Shown here: one piece after another, positions 6,113 through 13,503 of the stretch
How positions within the stretch are numbered: position 1 is the stretch's first letter
Layout: each line of letters opens with the position of its first letter
Assembly: GCF_025356155.1 (NCBI RefSeq)
Contig: NZ_JANXUQ010000156.1
Span: 1-45,854 of the forward strand
Length of the DNA stretch: 45,854 bases
Origin: Rhodoferax sp.
GTDB lineage: Bacteria; Pseudomonadota; Gammaproteobacteria; Burkholderiales; Burkholderiaceae_C
Direction: 5' to 3'
Notes under the pieces: model-generated
Seen by the model: the letters and a program-made list of their open reading frames with translations, nothing else
Told to the model about the DNA's origin: nothing
Database searches by the model: none
Made by a program: the position numbers and the translations under genes

Positions 6113-7599
6113 AAATCCCCCAGTACCGCAACACCCTGCCGGATGTGCGCCGGTGCTACGCATGAGTAACCCAGCAGCAGGCCCGATGCCCGGGTTTGTG
6201 TCGCGTGGTCCAGGTAGAAGCTGGACAGCGCCCGCACCTCAACGCCTTTGGCCGCAGCCCGCTCGGTAAAAACTTTGTCATCCATGGTGCGCTGAAAGGC
6301 CACCGCCAATTGCAGGCCCGCGTTCGACGGACCGATGGCGATCTGCTGGCACAGCTCCCGCTGGAGGGTATCCACCAGCACGCCACGCCGCTCGTCGTAG
6401 AGCGCGTGGGTGCGCTTGATATGGCGGTGGAAATGCCCACCGGCGATGAAGTCGGCCAGCACCACCTGGGGCATCATCGCCGTGCTGCGGTCCATCGCCG
6501 CTTTGCCGCGCCTGAAGGCATCAATCACCGCCGGCGGCACAACGAGATAACCCAGCCGCAGGCCGGGGAACAGAATCTTGGACAGCGTGCCGATGTAGAG
6601 GACCGAGCCTGAGCGGTCCAGGCTTTGCAGCGACGCCAGCACCGGGCCTGCGTAGCGGTATTCGCTGTCGTAGTCGTCTTCCACAATCCAGGCCTTGTGC
6701 TGCGTGGCCCAGGCGATCAGCGCCATGCGCCGCGCCAGACTCATGGTCACACCCAAGGGATATTGGTGCGACGGCGTCACATAGGCCAGCTTGGCGCCGG
6801 GGTACTGGGCAGCGCCTTGCGCCACGTTGAGGCCCTCGCTGTCCACGCCCACCGGGCAGGTCACCAGACCCGCCGCGTGAAAGGCCGCAGCGGCACCGCG
6901 GTAGCCCGGGCTCTCGACCCAAGCTTTATCGCCCACATTGCCTAGCATCAGGGCCACCAAGCTCAGCGCCTGCTGTGCACCGGTGGTCACGATGATCTGC
7001 TCTGGTGCGCAGCGCATGCCACGCGACACCTGCAGATGTGTGGCCAGCAGCTCGCGCAGCGGTGCAAAGCCGGACGGGTCGCCATAACCCAAGGACAGGC
7101 CCGGGCGGCGCCAGCGGCGTGCGTTCAGCCGCGTCCACACATCAAACGGAAAGGCCTCCAACGCCGGCATGCCGGTGCGAAAGGCGCGCGGAGTACCCTC
7201 TTGCGCGGCCAGGGCCATGCGTGGCTCGACAAACGCCTTGGCCCGCTCCGACAGGCGCGATGGCTCCGGTGGCGCAGCAGGTTGCAGCTCCCGCTTTCGG
7301 GCGCGCTCTACCCGCACCGGCAGGCGCTCGCTGACAAAGCTGCCCTTGCCGACCGTGCAGGTGAAGTAGCCCTCGGCCAGCAGTTGCGCATAGGCATTGA
7401 CCACCGTCTGGCGTGAAACGCCCAGCGCGGTGGCCAGTGTGCGCGAAGGTGGTAGCTGCGCGCCAGGCCGGATCTGCCCAGCCAAGATGGCGTCCTTGAT
7501 CGCGGCATACAACTGGCGGAACAGGGGCACATGCGATGCCTTGTCCAGATGCAGTTCGGGCAAGGGAGCCGCAAGCTGCAGGGTACTTGTGTTGGTCAT
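6097..7599 (-). CDS. MocR-type transcription regulator (GntR HTH + aminotransferase domain)
   Basis: The 500-residue protein has an N-terminal winged helix of the GntR type: HVPLFRQLYAAIKDAIL, PPSRTLATALGVSRQTV and NAYAQLLAEGYF. A linker and a class I aminotransferase fold follow. The fold contains YGDPSGFAPLR, the PLP region EDDYDSEYRY, and GTLSKILFPGLRLGY with the Schiff-base lysine in TLSK. MocR regulators use PLP to sense amines, amino acids or vitamin B6. The start at 7599 is preferred because longer frames add no domain sequence. The gene is divergent from a 49-codon ORF and an acetyltransferase, which are candidate targets. TACCA boxes overlap its start codon, suggesting self-repression. 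The last codons come from repeat copy B. Confidence 0.92.
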   Translation of the reverse strand: MTNTSTLQLAAPLPELHLDKASHVPLFRQLYAAIKDAILAGQIRPGAQLPPSRTLATALGVSRQTVVNAYAQLLAEGYFTCTVGKGSFVSERLPVRVERARKRELQPAAPPEPSRLSERAKAFVEPRMALAAQEGTPRAFRTGMPALEAFPFDVWTRLNARRWRRPGLSLGYGDPSGFAPLRELLATHLQVSRGMRCAPEQIIVTTGAQQALSLVALMLGNVGDKAWVESPGYRGAAAAFHAAGLVTCPVGVDSEGLNVAQGAAQYPGAKLAYVTPSHQYPLGVTMSLARRMALIAWATQHKAWIVEDDYDSEYRYAGPVLASLQSLDRSGSVLYIGTLSKILFPGLRLGYLVVPPAVIDAFRRGKAAMDRSTAMMPQVVLADFIAGGHFHRHIKRTHALYDERRGVLVDTLQRELCQQIAIGPSNAGLQLAVAFQRTMDDKVFTERAAAKGVEVRALSSFYLDHATQTRASGLLLGYSCVAPAHIRQGVAVLGDLLRFV

Positions 7600-7644
7600 T
7601 GGTATGGTTGAAATTGTATTAATTGGTACTTTCAACAAACCAAT
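7598..7644. promoter_or_regulatory. Candidate MocR binding boxes in the divergent region
   Basis: ATTGGTA occurs at 7598-7604 and again at 7622-7628, 24 bases apart. An inverted ACCAAT lies at 7639-7644. Read on the - strand the direct repeats are TACCAAT, similar to the ATACCA boxes of the MocR regulator GabR. A -10-like TACAAT for the MocR gene (7618-7613, -) lies between them. The first box overlaps the start codon. Confidence 0.45.
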
Positions 7645-7702
7645 CTTAACTTTAGACTGGAGGCCTGTCGCTTTCCATCCACCCCGTACTGCAACCCACA
7701 CC

Positions 7703-7852
7703 ATGACCGCTTCCCGCCTCGACATCGCCCGCCAACTCGCGGAAAAGCACGGCATGGACCTGCTGGCACCGCTGGTCATTGGCAGCGTCTACCAGTTACC
7801 CAAAAACGCAGCGGTGGAGCTGGACGCCACCGTGGCCCTGACAGCTACTTAA
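7703..7852 (+). CDS. Small ORF of unknown function, divergent from the MocR gene
   Basis: It encodes a 49-residue protein starting MTASRLDIARQLAEKHGMDL and ending in ATVALTAT. No ribosome site is clear; CACACC precedes the ATG. It lies 20 bases before the acetyltransferase gene in the same direction. It could be a leader peptide, the remnant of a longer gene, or chance open frame. I recognise no family. Confidence 0.35.
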   Translation: MTASRLDIARQLAEKHGMDLLAPLVIGSVYQLPKNAAVELDATVALTAT

Positions 7853-7872
7853 CGACAACAAGGATTACCAAC

Positions 7873-8469
7873 ATGGCATTCGTAGAACCCATCACCCTGG
7901 CCGCACGCGGCATCCACCTGGAACCCCTGGGCCTGCAGCACGAGGCTGGCCTGCAAGCCGCTGCAAGCGATGGTGAACTGTGGAACATCCGCATCACGTC
8001 GGTGCCCGAGCCGCACAACGTGCGCGCCTATATCGAGACGGCACTGGCCGCACGTGAGGCCGGCCACCGCTTCCCCTTCGCCGTGGTGGATGACGCCACG
8101 GGCAAGGTGCTGGGCAGCACCAGCTACCACGACATCGTGCCCGCCATCAAACGTGTGGAGATTGGCTGGACCTGGTATGGCAAAAGCAGCCAGCGCACAC
8201 ACGTCAACACCACCTGCAAGCTACTGATGCTGACCCACGCGTTTGAGACGCTGGGCTGCCATGTCGTCGGCTGGCGCACGGACAACTTCAACTTTGCATC
8301 CCAGGCTGCGATCGAGCGACTGGGCGCCAAAAAAGATGGCGTCATCCGCGGCCACGCCATTCGGCGCGATGGCACGATACGCGACACCGTGATGTACAGC
8401 ATGCGCAGTGGCGAATGGCCGGAGGCGAAGGCGCAGCTCTTGTATTTGCGGGACAAGAAGCGGGATTGA
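7873..8469 (+). CDS. GNAT family N-acetyltransferase, RimJ/RimL-like
   Basis: The 198-residue protein has the RimJ/RimL layout. It starts TLAARGIHLEPLGLQH and has FPFAVVDDATGKVLGSTSYHD near residue 57. VEIGWTWYGKSSQRTHVNTTCK precedes the acetyl-CoA helix, followed by ALGCH-like ETLGCHVVGWRTDNFNFASQAAIERLGAKKDGVIRGH split over strands 5 and 6. Members acetylate protein N-termini, amino acids or small amines. The position opposite a MocR gene suggests control by a PLP-sensing regulator and an amine-like substrate, but that is inference. Confidence 0.88.
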   Translation: MAFVEPITLAARGIHLEPLGLQHEAGLQAAASDGELWNIRITSVPEPHNVRAYIETALAAREAGHRFPFAVVDDATGKVLGSTSYHDIVPAIKRVEIGWTWYGKSSQRTHVNTTCKLLMLTHAFETLGCHVVGWRTDNFNFASQAAIERLGAKKDGVIRGHAIRRDGTIRDTVMYSMRSGEWPEAKAQLLYLRDKKRD

Positions 8470-8532
8470 ACTCCGTTGGGATTGAGCATCAGGGGGTTCT
8501 TTGCTTTGACGCGAGATTGCTTGGGGGGTGAG

Positions 8533-8930
8533 ACCTCGCTTTTTGGACAACCCACTCCCCCAACCCCTCGCCCCGCCGGGCGAGGGGAGCTTTTTTTAAC
8601 AGCCGATTTTGCTTCTGAGCGCCGACTGCGGAATTACTGGCGAAGGTTGCGTGACGGACTTGCGCACTGGGGCGTGAACCCACTGTCCGAGAGACCTCGC
8701 ACTAGAGTGCGCGGAGCCACTGGCACGCGTAGCGGCCAGCGGAGGAACACCCGAGCGGCAGCCGTTTACTCCAACCGCAGCGCCAGGGCCGTGGCGCACC
8801 CGCACGTACCGCAGCACACCGCTTGTAGCGCCGTAGCCGGTGCGACACCACCAAATCGGCTGTTTAAAAAGAGCTCCCCTCGCCCAGCGGGGCGAGGGGC
8901 TGGGGGAGTGGGTTGTCCAAAAAGCGAGGT
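8533..8930. repeat. 398-bp element with 77-bp inverted ends, MITE-like
   Basis: The left arm (8533-8609) and right arm (8853-8930) are reverse complements with about four differences in 78 positions. Both start ACCTCGCTTTTTGGACAACC and end in AGCCGATTT at the inside. Each arm also contains a GC-rich palindrome, CCCCTCGCCCCG/CGGGCGAGGGG. The 243 bases between the arms hold no credible gene. No target duplication is evident, although weaker symmetry (TTGGGG and GAG) extends about 12 bases outward. Together with its flanks it fills the 508-base gap between the acetyltransferase gene and the TonB receptor gene. Confidence 0.8.
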
Positions 8931-8977
8931 GCCTCAAACCCCAAAACCCAAGTCAGCTACAACGAAACAAACACCAC

Positions 8978-11359
8978 CTACAAATCAAACTTCACCTCCG
9001 CAACATAGCTGCGCTGCATATAAGGATGGAAGTTCCAGTACTGGTAGTTGTTGAGGTTGTCGATGCCAAACGACGCGCTCCAGTTCTTGCCCTGCTTGTA
9101 GCGCACACGCACATCGGCGGTCAAGAATTCGCTGACGCCCTGGTAGGTGTAGCCATTCACATCGGCATTGTTCAGCGTGCGGAACTGGGGGCCGCTGTAG
9201 CGCATGCCGAGGCTGGTGCTCCAATGGTCATCGAGCTTGTAACTCAGCAAGGCCGATGCGCGCCAGGCCGGGATGTTGGGCTGGCGCTTGCCCACCGTGT
9301 CGCCGGGCACCACCACAAAACCGTCGTTGGCCTTGATGGTGGAGTCGGTGTAGGTGATGCTGGCATTCAAGTCCAAGCCCTTGGCGGCCACGTTCTCGCC
9401 GTTGAACGACAGCTCCAGCCCCTGGGTCTGGATGCGGCTGACGTTTTGCACGCGGCTGATGTTTTTGTTCGCCACTGCGTCAAACGTGGTTTGTGAATAC
9501 AGCGCATCCGTCGTGTCCTCGGCAAAGTAGGTCAGGCGCAGGCTGGCGTGGCCGTAGTCCTTCTCGGCGCTCAGCTCGGATGTCCACGACTTCTCGGGCT
9601 TCAGATTCGGGTCGTTGATGTACTGCGAGTTGGTGGTGCTGGTGGCGCCATACAGCTCTGTCACAGTAGGGAAACGCACTGCACGACCCAACGAAGCCTT
9701 GAGCACGGTGTCATGGTTGGCCTGAAACGACAACGCGGCCTTGGGTGACACAAAGCTCTCGTCACGACCCGCGTAGCGCGTGTTCGCGGCATTGCCCACG
9801 CCAAATATCGTGAAGCCATCGACCGTGGTCCAGTTCTCCACCCGCACACCCAGCACGGTTTTCCACAGCGGGGCAAAGGCCCAACTGTCTTGCGCGTACA
9901 CGGCGCGTGTGGTTGCGTTGCCGCCTACGTCGTTGACCAAGCCACCCGGCGCGTCGGTGAGCCAGTTACCGGCAATGTTGGAGGTGACGGTGTGGAAGGT
10001 GTAGCGGTCTTGCTGCAGGCCAAAGTCGACGACGTGTGCGCCCCGCGCGCGCCCAGGGCGTGCCTCCGATGCGCTGCCGTCCGGCCGCCAAATACCCTTG
10101 AGCGCCAGCGCATTCCAGCCCGTGCCGCCCGCATCCGCAATGGTTCCGGTACCGCCGAACTGCGCGGCGGGCAGGAAATTGTTGACGCTATTGCGGCGGT
10201 TGGTGTCGCTGCCATAACCGTATTGGCTGGCCGCCACCTCCCAGTCGAACACGCCCTGGCTATGGCTCTTGACCGACAGGCCGTGCATGCTGTGGGTGAT
10301 GTCTTCATTGGTCAACGGATAGTCGCCACCGGTCAATGCATTGGCACCGGTGAACGCCAGGCCGGCTATGTTGATGGCGCCGCTGTAGACCGGCTGGCCA
10401 TTGGCATCACGCAAGTAGGTGGTGGGGCGGCCTTCGGATGTGTTTTTCCACAAACCATAGGTGTAGCTGGCGCGCAGGCTGGGCGTGATGTCATACGCCA
10501 GCTTGATCTTGGCGTGGTCTTGCACCGTGGTGTATTCGGTGCCGGTGCCCAGGTTGTACCAGGGCTGGTTGGCGTTGTTCGCGTCCAGCACCGCGCCGGT
10601 GACGGCGGTGCCCGCGCTGCCAGCCATACCCGCACTCTTGAGCCGTGTTGGAAAGGTCAGCGGTTGGCCGTGGCTGTTGGTGTGGTTCAGGTTAACGAAC
10701 CAGGACCAATCCCCTTCCCGGCTGCCCATGGACGCGCTGGTCTGCCAGGCCTTGTAGGTCTCGTGGGTGTTGTACAGGTCGAATGGTTGCGAGACATAGC
10801 CCGCCTTCACATGGGCTTCCAGCTTCTGCGGCATGCGCGTCACATAGTCGACGACCGCACCCACCGAGTTGCCGGGATAGGCGGCAGAAAACGGGCCGTA
10901 CATCACATCCACGCGGGCAATCTCTTCCGGTGTCACCAGGCCCCAGCGCGGCGCGTAGGTGGCGCCGTTGCCCAGGTAATTGCTCAGCAAGATGCCGTCG
11001 GCGTACACGGCCGAGCGCGCGCTGTTGCCCGTGCCCGATGCGCGGCTGGACAGCACGGCGTGGTTGTAGTCGCCGATGTAGCGCTTGCGCACCAGCAGAC
11101 TGGGCAGGTAGCGCAGCGCGTCTTCGCTGTCGGTGGCGTTGATCGATTGTTCGATCTGCTCTTTGCTGATGCCCTCGATGGTCGTGGGTATCTGCGTGGG
11201 CAGCGATGTGGGCTGGCCGCCATGGGTGCTGATGGTGACCACGCCCAGGCTCTTGGTGGGTTTGGTCTCGTCTTCGTGCGTTGCGTGGGCGCTGGTGTGG
11301 GTCAGCAGGGATGTGCAGACCAATGCAGCGGCCAGCACCGTCAGGGGGTGCTTCTTCAT
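8978..11359 (-). CDS. TonB-dependent outer membrane receptor, probably for copper
   Basis: The 793-residue protein has a signal peptide (MKKHPLTVLAAALVCTSLL, ending AHA). A plug domain (about 50-190) contains LRYLPSLLVRKR, the plug motif VDVMYGPFSAAYPGNSVGAV and DYVTRMP. A large beta barrel then ends in aromatic-rich strands and the terminal EVKFDL. Such receptors import metal complexes with energy from TonB. It is the last gene of a - strand set with a DUF2946 protein, a YcnI-like protein and a PCu(A)C chaperone, all linked to copper. Copper or a copper complex is therefore the likely cargo. That assignment rests on neighbours, not on the receptor sequence. Confidence 0.9.
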   Translation of the reverse strand: MKKHPLTVLAAALVCTSLLTHTSAHATHEDETKPTKSLGVVTISTHGGQPTSLPTQIPTTIEGISKEQIEQSINATDSEDALRYLPSLLVRKRYIGDYNHAVLSSRASGTGNSARSAVYADGILLSNYLGNGATYAPRWGLVTPEEIARVDVMYGPFSAAYPGNSVGAVVDYVTRMPQKLEAHVKAGYVSQPFDLYNTHETYKAWQTSASMGSREGDWSWFVNLNHTNSHGQPLTFPTRLKSAGMAGSAGTAVTGAVLDANNANQPWYNLGTGTEYTTVQDHAKIKLAYDITPSLRASYTYGLWKNTSEGRPTTYLRDANGQPVYSGAINIAGLAFTGANALTGGDYPLTNEDITHSMHGLSVKSHSQGVFDWEVAASQYGYGSDTNRRNSVNNFLPAAQFGGTGTIADAGGTGWNALALKGIWRPDGSASEARPGRARGAHVVDFGLQQDRYTFHTVTSNIAGNWLTDAPGGLVNDVGGNATTRAVYAQDSWAFAPLWKTVLGVRVENWTTVDGFTIFGVGNAANTRYAGRDESFVSPKAALSFQANHDTVLKASLGRAVRFPTVTELYGATSTTNSQYINDPNLKPEKSWTSELSAEKDYGHASLRLTYFAEDTTDALYSQTTFDAVANKNISRVQNVSRIQTQGLELSFNGENVAAKGLDLNASITYTDSTIKANDGFVVVPGDTVGKRQPNIPAWRASALLSYKLDDHWSTSLGMRYSGPQFRTLNNADVNGYTYQGVSEFLTADVRVRYKQGKNWSASFGIDNLNNYQYWNFHPYMQRSYVAEVKFDL

Positions 11360-11375
11360 GGATGGGCTCCTCGGT

Positions 11376-11861
11376 TTAGTGTTTGTGGTCGGCGTGACCG
11401 GCCGCAGCGGCACCGGCGGGCGCGGTGGTAGACACCGGAACCATGATGGCCAGGTTGCTCTGCACGCCCTTGGCGTCCTTGAACACCAGGGTCAGCGGGA
11501 TGGTGGTGTCCTTTTGCAAGGGCAGCTTCAGGTCCATCAGCATCACGTGGTAGCCACCCGGCTTGAGTGACACGGCCTTGCCAGCGGGCAGGTCCAAGCC
11601 GTTGACCAGAGCGCGCATTTTCATGACGTCGCCGTCCATCTTCATCTCATGCACCTCGGCCACGCCGGCAACGGTCGAGCTGACGCTGACCAGTTGGGCA
11701 TTGTCCTTGGCGGTGAGGATCATAAAGGCACCGCTGGCCTTTTGGCCCTGTACGGTGGCGCGGGCCCAGGCGCCCTTGACATCCACAACCGCCTGCGCAC
11801 AGGCAGCGGTGGACAGCAGGGACAAGATCAGGGCGGCAGGGATAAAACGTTGCAGTGTCAT
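11376..11861 (-). CDS. Copper chaperone PCu(A)C
   Basis: The 161-residue protein has a signal peptide ending ACAQA, then VVDVKGAWARATV, typical of the PCu(A)C (DUF461) family. The copper site H-x-M...M...H-x-M is present: EVHEMKMDGDVMKMR and, about 30 residues later, GGYHVMLMDL. The C-terminus is His-rich, AGHADHKH. PCu(A)C carries Cu(I) in the periplasm, for example to the CuA site of cytochrome oxidase. An upstream in-frame ATG at 11900 would only lengthen the N-terminus and spoil the signal peptide. It lies 16 bases before the receptor gene and 35 after the DUF1775 gene, so one transcript is likely. Confidence 0.93.
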   Translation of the reverse strand: MTLQRFIPAALILSLLSTAACAQAVVDVKGAWARATVQGQKASGAFMILTAKDNAQLVSVSSTVAGVAEVHEMKMDGDVMKMRALVNGLDLPAGKAVSLKPGGYHVMLMDLKLPLQKDTTIPLTLVFKDAKGVQSNLAIMVPVSTTAPAGAAAAGHADHKH

Positions 11862-11896
11862 AGTGATTCCAGGATTCAGTTCGGTGAGTTGACGGT

Positions 11897-12448
11897 TCAA
11901 TGGTTGTGGCCACTAGTGGCCTGGATGTCCAGCACCTCCAGCAGTGCGGCCGGGCTCTTCAAACCCTTGGTGGATGTGCCCTGGGTTGGCACCTCTGCCC
12001 AGGCGGTACTGCCCTGGGTGCAGGTTTGCACAACCTTGAACCACAGCGGGCCGGGCTTGGCAGGCGTGGTGCCGCGCAGCACGAACTCGTCGTAGAAGTC
12101 GCTGGGCAGCGCGTCGGCGGCGGTGTTGGCTGTCCAGCTGATCTCGACGACGCCCTCGGCGAATGTCTTGCCGTGCGACTCATAAGGCTGCGCCAGTTTG
12201 TCGGTCACAGCACGTGTGGTCCAGCCTGGCTTGGGCATGGGTTGCGCGCCGTTGAAGCCGACCGGAATACTGACCGTGATACTGGTGGTTGCCGCGGCAT
12301 CACAGCCATGGCCCACGCGGAAGGTCGCGCGGTAGCTGGCACCGGCGGCAGCCGCGCCATCCTGCAAAACGATATGAGAAAAAGCGCTGCTAGACCCCGC
12401 GGATATTGCGCAAGCAGCTATCAAATGGATAGCGAATGAATGTTTCAT
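11897..12448 (-). CDS. YcnI-like DUF1775 copper-binding protein
   Basis: The 183-residue protein has a signal peptide (residues 1-24) and begins its mature part at or near His25 (SHIVLQDG). It contains YRATFRVGHGCDAAATTSITVSIP and MPKPGWTTR, as in YcnI/DUF1775 proteins. There the N-terminal His and nearby residues bind copper. A His-rich end, SGHNH, is also seen. AGGA stands before the ATG. The core of its signal peptide is encoded by a copy of the dispersed 50-bp repeat (12379-12434). The neighbours are copper genes on both sides, which supports a role in periplasmic copper handling. Confidence 0.9.
   Translation of the reverse strand: MKHSFAIHLIAACAISAGSSSAFSHIVLQDGAAAAGASYRATFRVGHGCDAAATTSITVSIPVGFNGAQPMPKPGWTTRAVTDKLAQPYESHGKTFAEGVVEISWTANTAADALPSDFYDEFVLRGTTPAKPGPLWFKVVQTCTQGSTAWAEVPTQGTSTKGLKSPAALLEVLDIQATSGHNH
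12379..12434 (-). repeat. Dispersed 50-bp repeat, copy C, encoding a signal peptide
   Basis: On the - strand it reads GCTATCCATTTGATAGC (hairpin), TGCTTGCGCAATATCC, GCGGGGTCTAGC and AGCGCTTTTT. It matches the other copies in order and spacing. It lies wholly inside the DUF1775 gene and encodes AIHLIAACAISAGSSSAF. Confidence 0.75.
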
Positions 12449-12547
12449 GGGAATATTCCTGCATCTAAAAAAACGGAATGCGTGGCGGCCCGCCTCAGCG
12501 CGGACCACACGACGACACACAATCACCAGCCCAAAGGACCGGTTGTT

Positions 12548-12913
12548 TTAGACAGCAGCAGGAGGGCCGCGTGGCGGGAACGGCGCAGCCGCCCGCCGGG
12601 GCTGCGCGGCTTCTGGGCGCACATGCAACGTATAGCCCAGGCCCATGGGGGCCAGCACTTGCACGGATGCCTGGGGTGGCGGTGCACTGACGGCGGCGCA
12701 CAGCGGGCAATCCAGCGTATTGCGCAGCGCGCCGGTATCGTCGTCACCACCATCGGCAACGATCTTGACGGTGCCAGACGCCGAGCACACCAGCTGCACG
12801 CTCTGCGGTTTGACCAGCGGTGACGCAATGGCGACACCAATGGACAACGCAAACCACACTAGCACGAAGCGGGCGAGGAGGTGGGCGTTGCGCAGGTGTT
12901 GCATCTCGTGCAT
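12548..12913 (-). CDS. DUF2946 family protein, first gene of the copper operon
   Basis: With the start at 12913 the protein has 121 residues. One N-terminal hydrophobic segment is present (LLARFVLVWFALSIGVAIASP), followed by VQLVCSASGTVKIV and a CPLC motif in LDCPLCAAV. DUF2946 proteins are small exported or membrane-anchored proteins that often stand beside copper receptors; the Cys pair suggests metal or disulphide chemistry. Starts at 12931 or 12904 are also possible, since no ribosome site decides. It is followed by 99 bases without a gene, then the DUF1775 gene. Its role is not established. Confidence 0.75.
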   Translation of the reverse strand: MHEMQHLRNAHLLARFVLVWFALSIGVAIASPLVKPQSVQLVCSASGTVKIVADGGDDDTGALRNTLDCPLCAAVSAPPPQASVQVLAPMGLGYTLHVRPEAAQPRRAAAPFPPRGPPAAV

Positions 12914-13041
12914 TATCGCAGCTAAGGGCATGCTCCCACGCTCCACCGCTGCGCGGGTCGCTGCCCTCCGAGAGGGCTGAATCCGCTTGGGGCGGCCCGG
13001 CGCGGATTTACAGCCCCCACGCAACATAACAGAGAGACACC

Positions 13042-13503
13042 ATGGAATTGAACATCAACGGCACACCCACACCGGTAGACGCCGACCCCAATATGCCCCT
13101 GCTGTGGGTGCTGCGCGACATGCTCAACATGACCGGCACCAAGTTTGGCTGCGGCGTGGCCGCCTGCGGTGCCTGCACCGTGCGCATCGATGGTGAGGCC
13201 ACCCGCTCCTGTGTGATGCCGGTGTCGGCCGTGGTCGGCAAGCGCATCCAAACGATTGAGTCTCTGGGCACGGCCGACAAGCCGCACGCGCTGCAGGCCG
13301 CGTGGATTGCGGAGCAGGTGCCGCAATGCGGCTACTGCCAAAGCGGCATGCTGATGGCCGCTGCCGCGCTATTGGAGGCCAAGCCCCAACCCACGGATGC
13401 CGACATTGACGCCGCCATGAGCAACATCTGCCGCTGCGGCACCTACCAGCGCGTGCGCGCCGCCATCCACCGCGCTGCTGGACAAACCGGAGTCGCAGCA
13501 TGA
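13042..13503 (+). CDS. Isoquinoline 1-oxidoreductase-like [2Fe-2S] subunit
   Basis: At 153 residues it is the iron-sulphur subunit of a molybdenum hydroxylase of the IorA type. Plant-type cluster cysteines are C37, C42, C45 and C57 ([11 protein letters not shown]), and the second cluster uses C96, C99, C130 and C132 (CGYCQSGM and CRCG). The subunit passes electrons from the molybdenum site to an acceptor. It overlaps the large-subunit gene by four bases (ATGA), so the two are translationally coupled. It lacks a signal peptide and probably leaves the cell with its Tat-targeted partner. Confidence 0.93.
   Translation: MELNINGTPTPVDADPNMPLLWVLRDMLNMTGTKFGCGVAACGACTVRIDGEATRSCVMPVSAVVGKRIQTIESLGTADKPHALQAAWIAEQVPQCGYCQSGMLMAAAALLEAKPQPTDADIDAAMSNICRCGTYQRVRAAIHRAAGQTGVAA

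Noticed and set aside
8476..9054. 192-codon + strand open frame across the inverted-repeat element
   Set aside because: It runs through both arms and the loop, is Pro/Arg/Thr-rich, and overlaps the end of the receptor gene.
9890..11431. 513-codon + strand open frame opposite the TonB receptor gene
   Set aside because: It is a shadow of the receptor gene in high-GC DNA. The - strand product has a signal peptide, plug and barrel motifs, and the + product has none.
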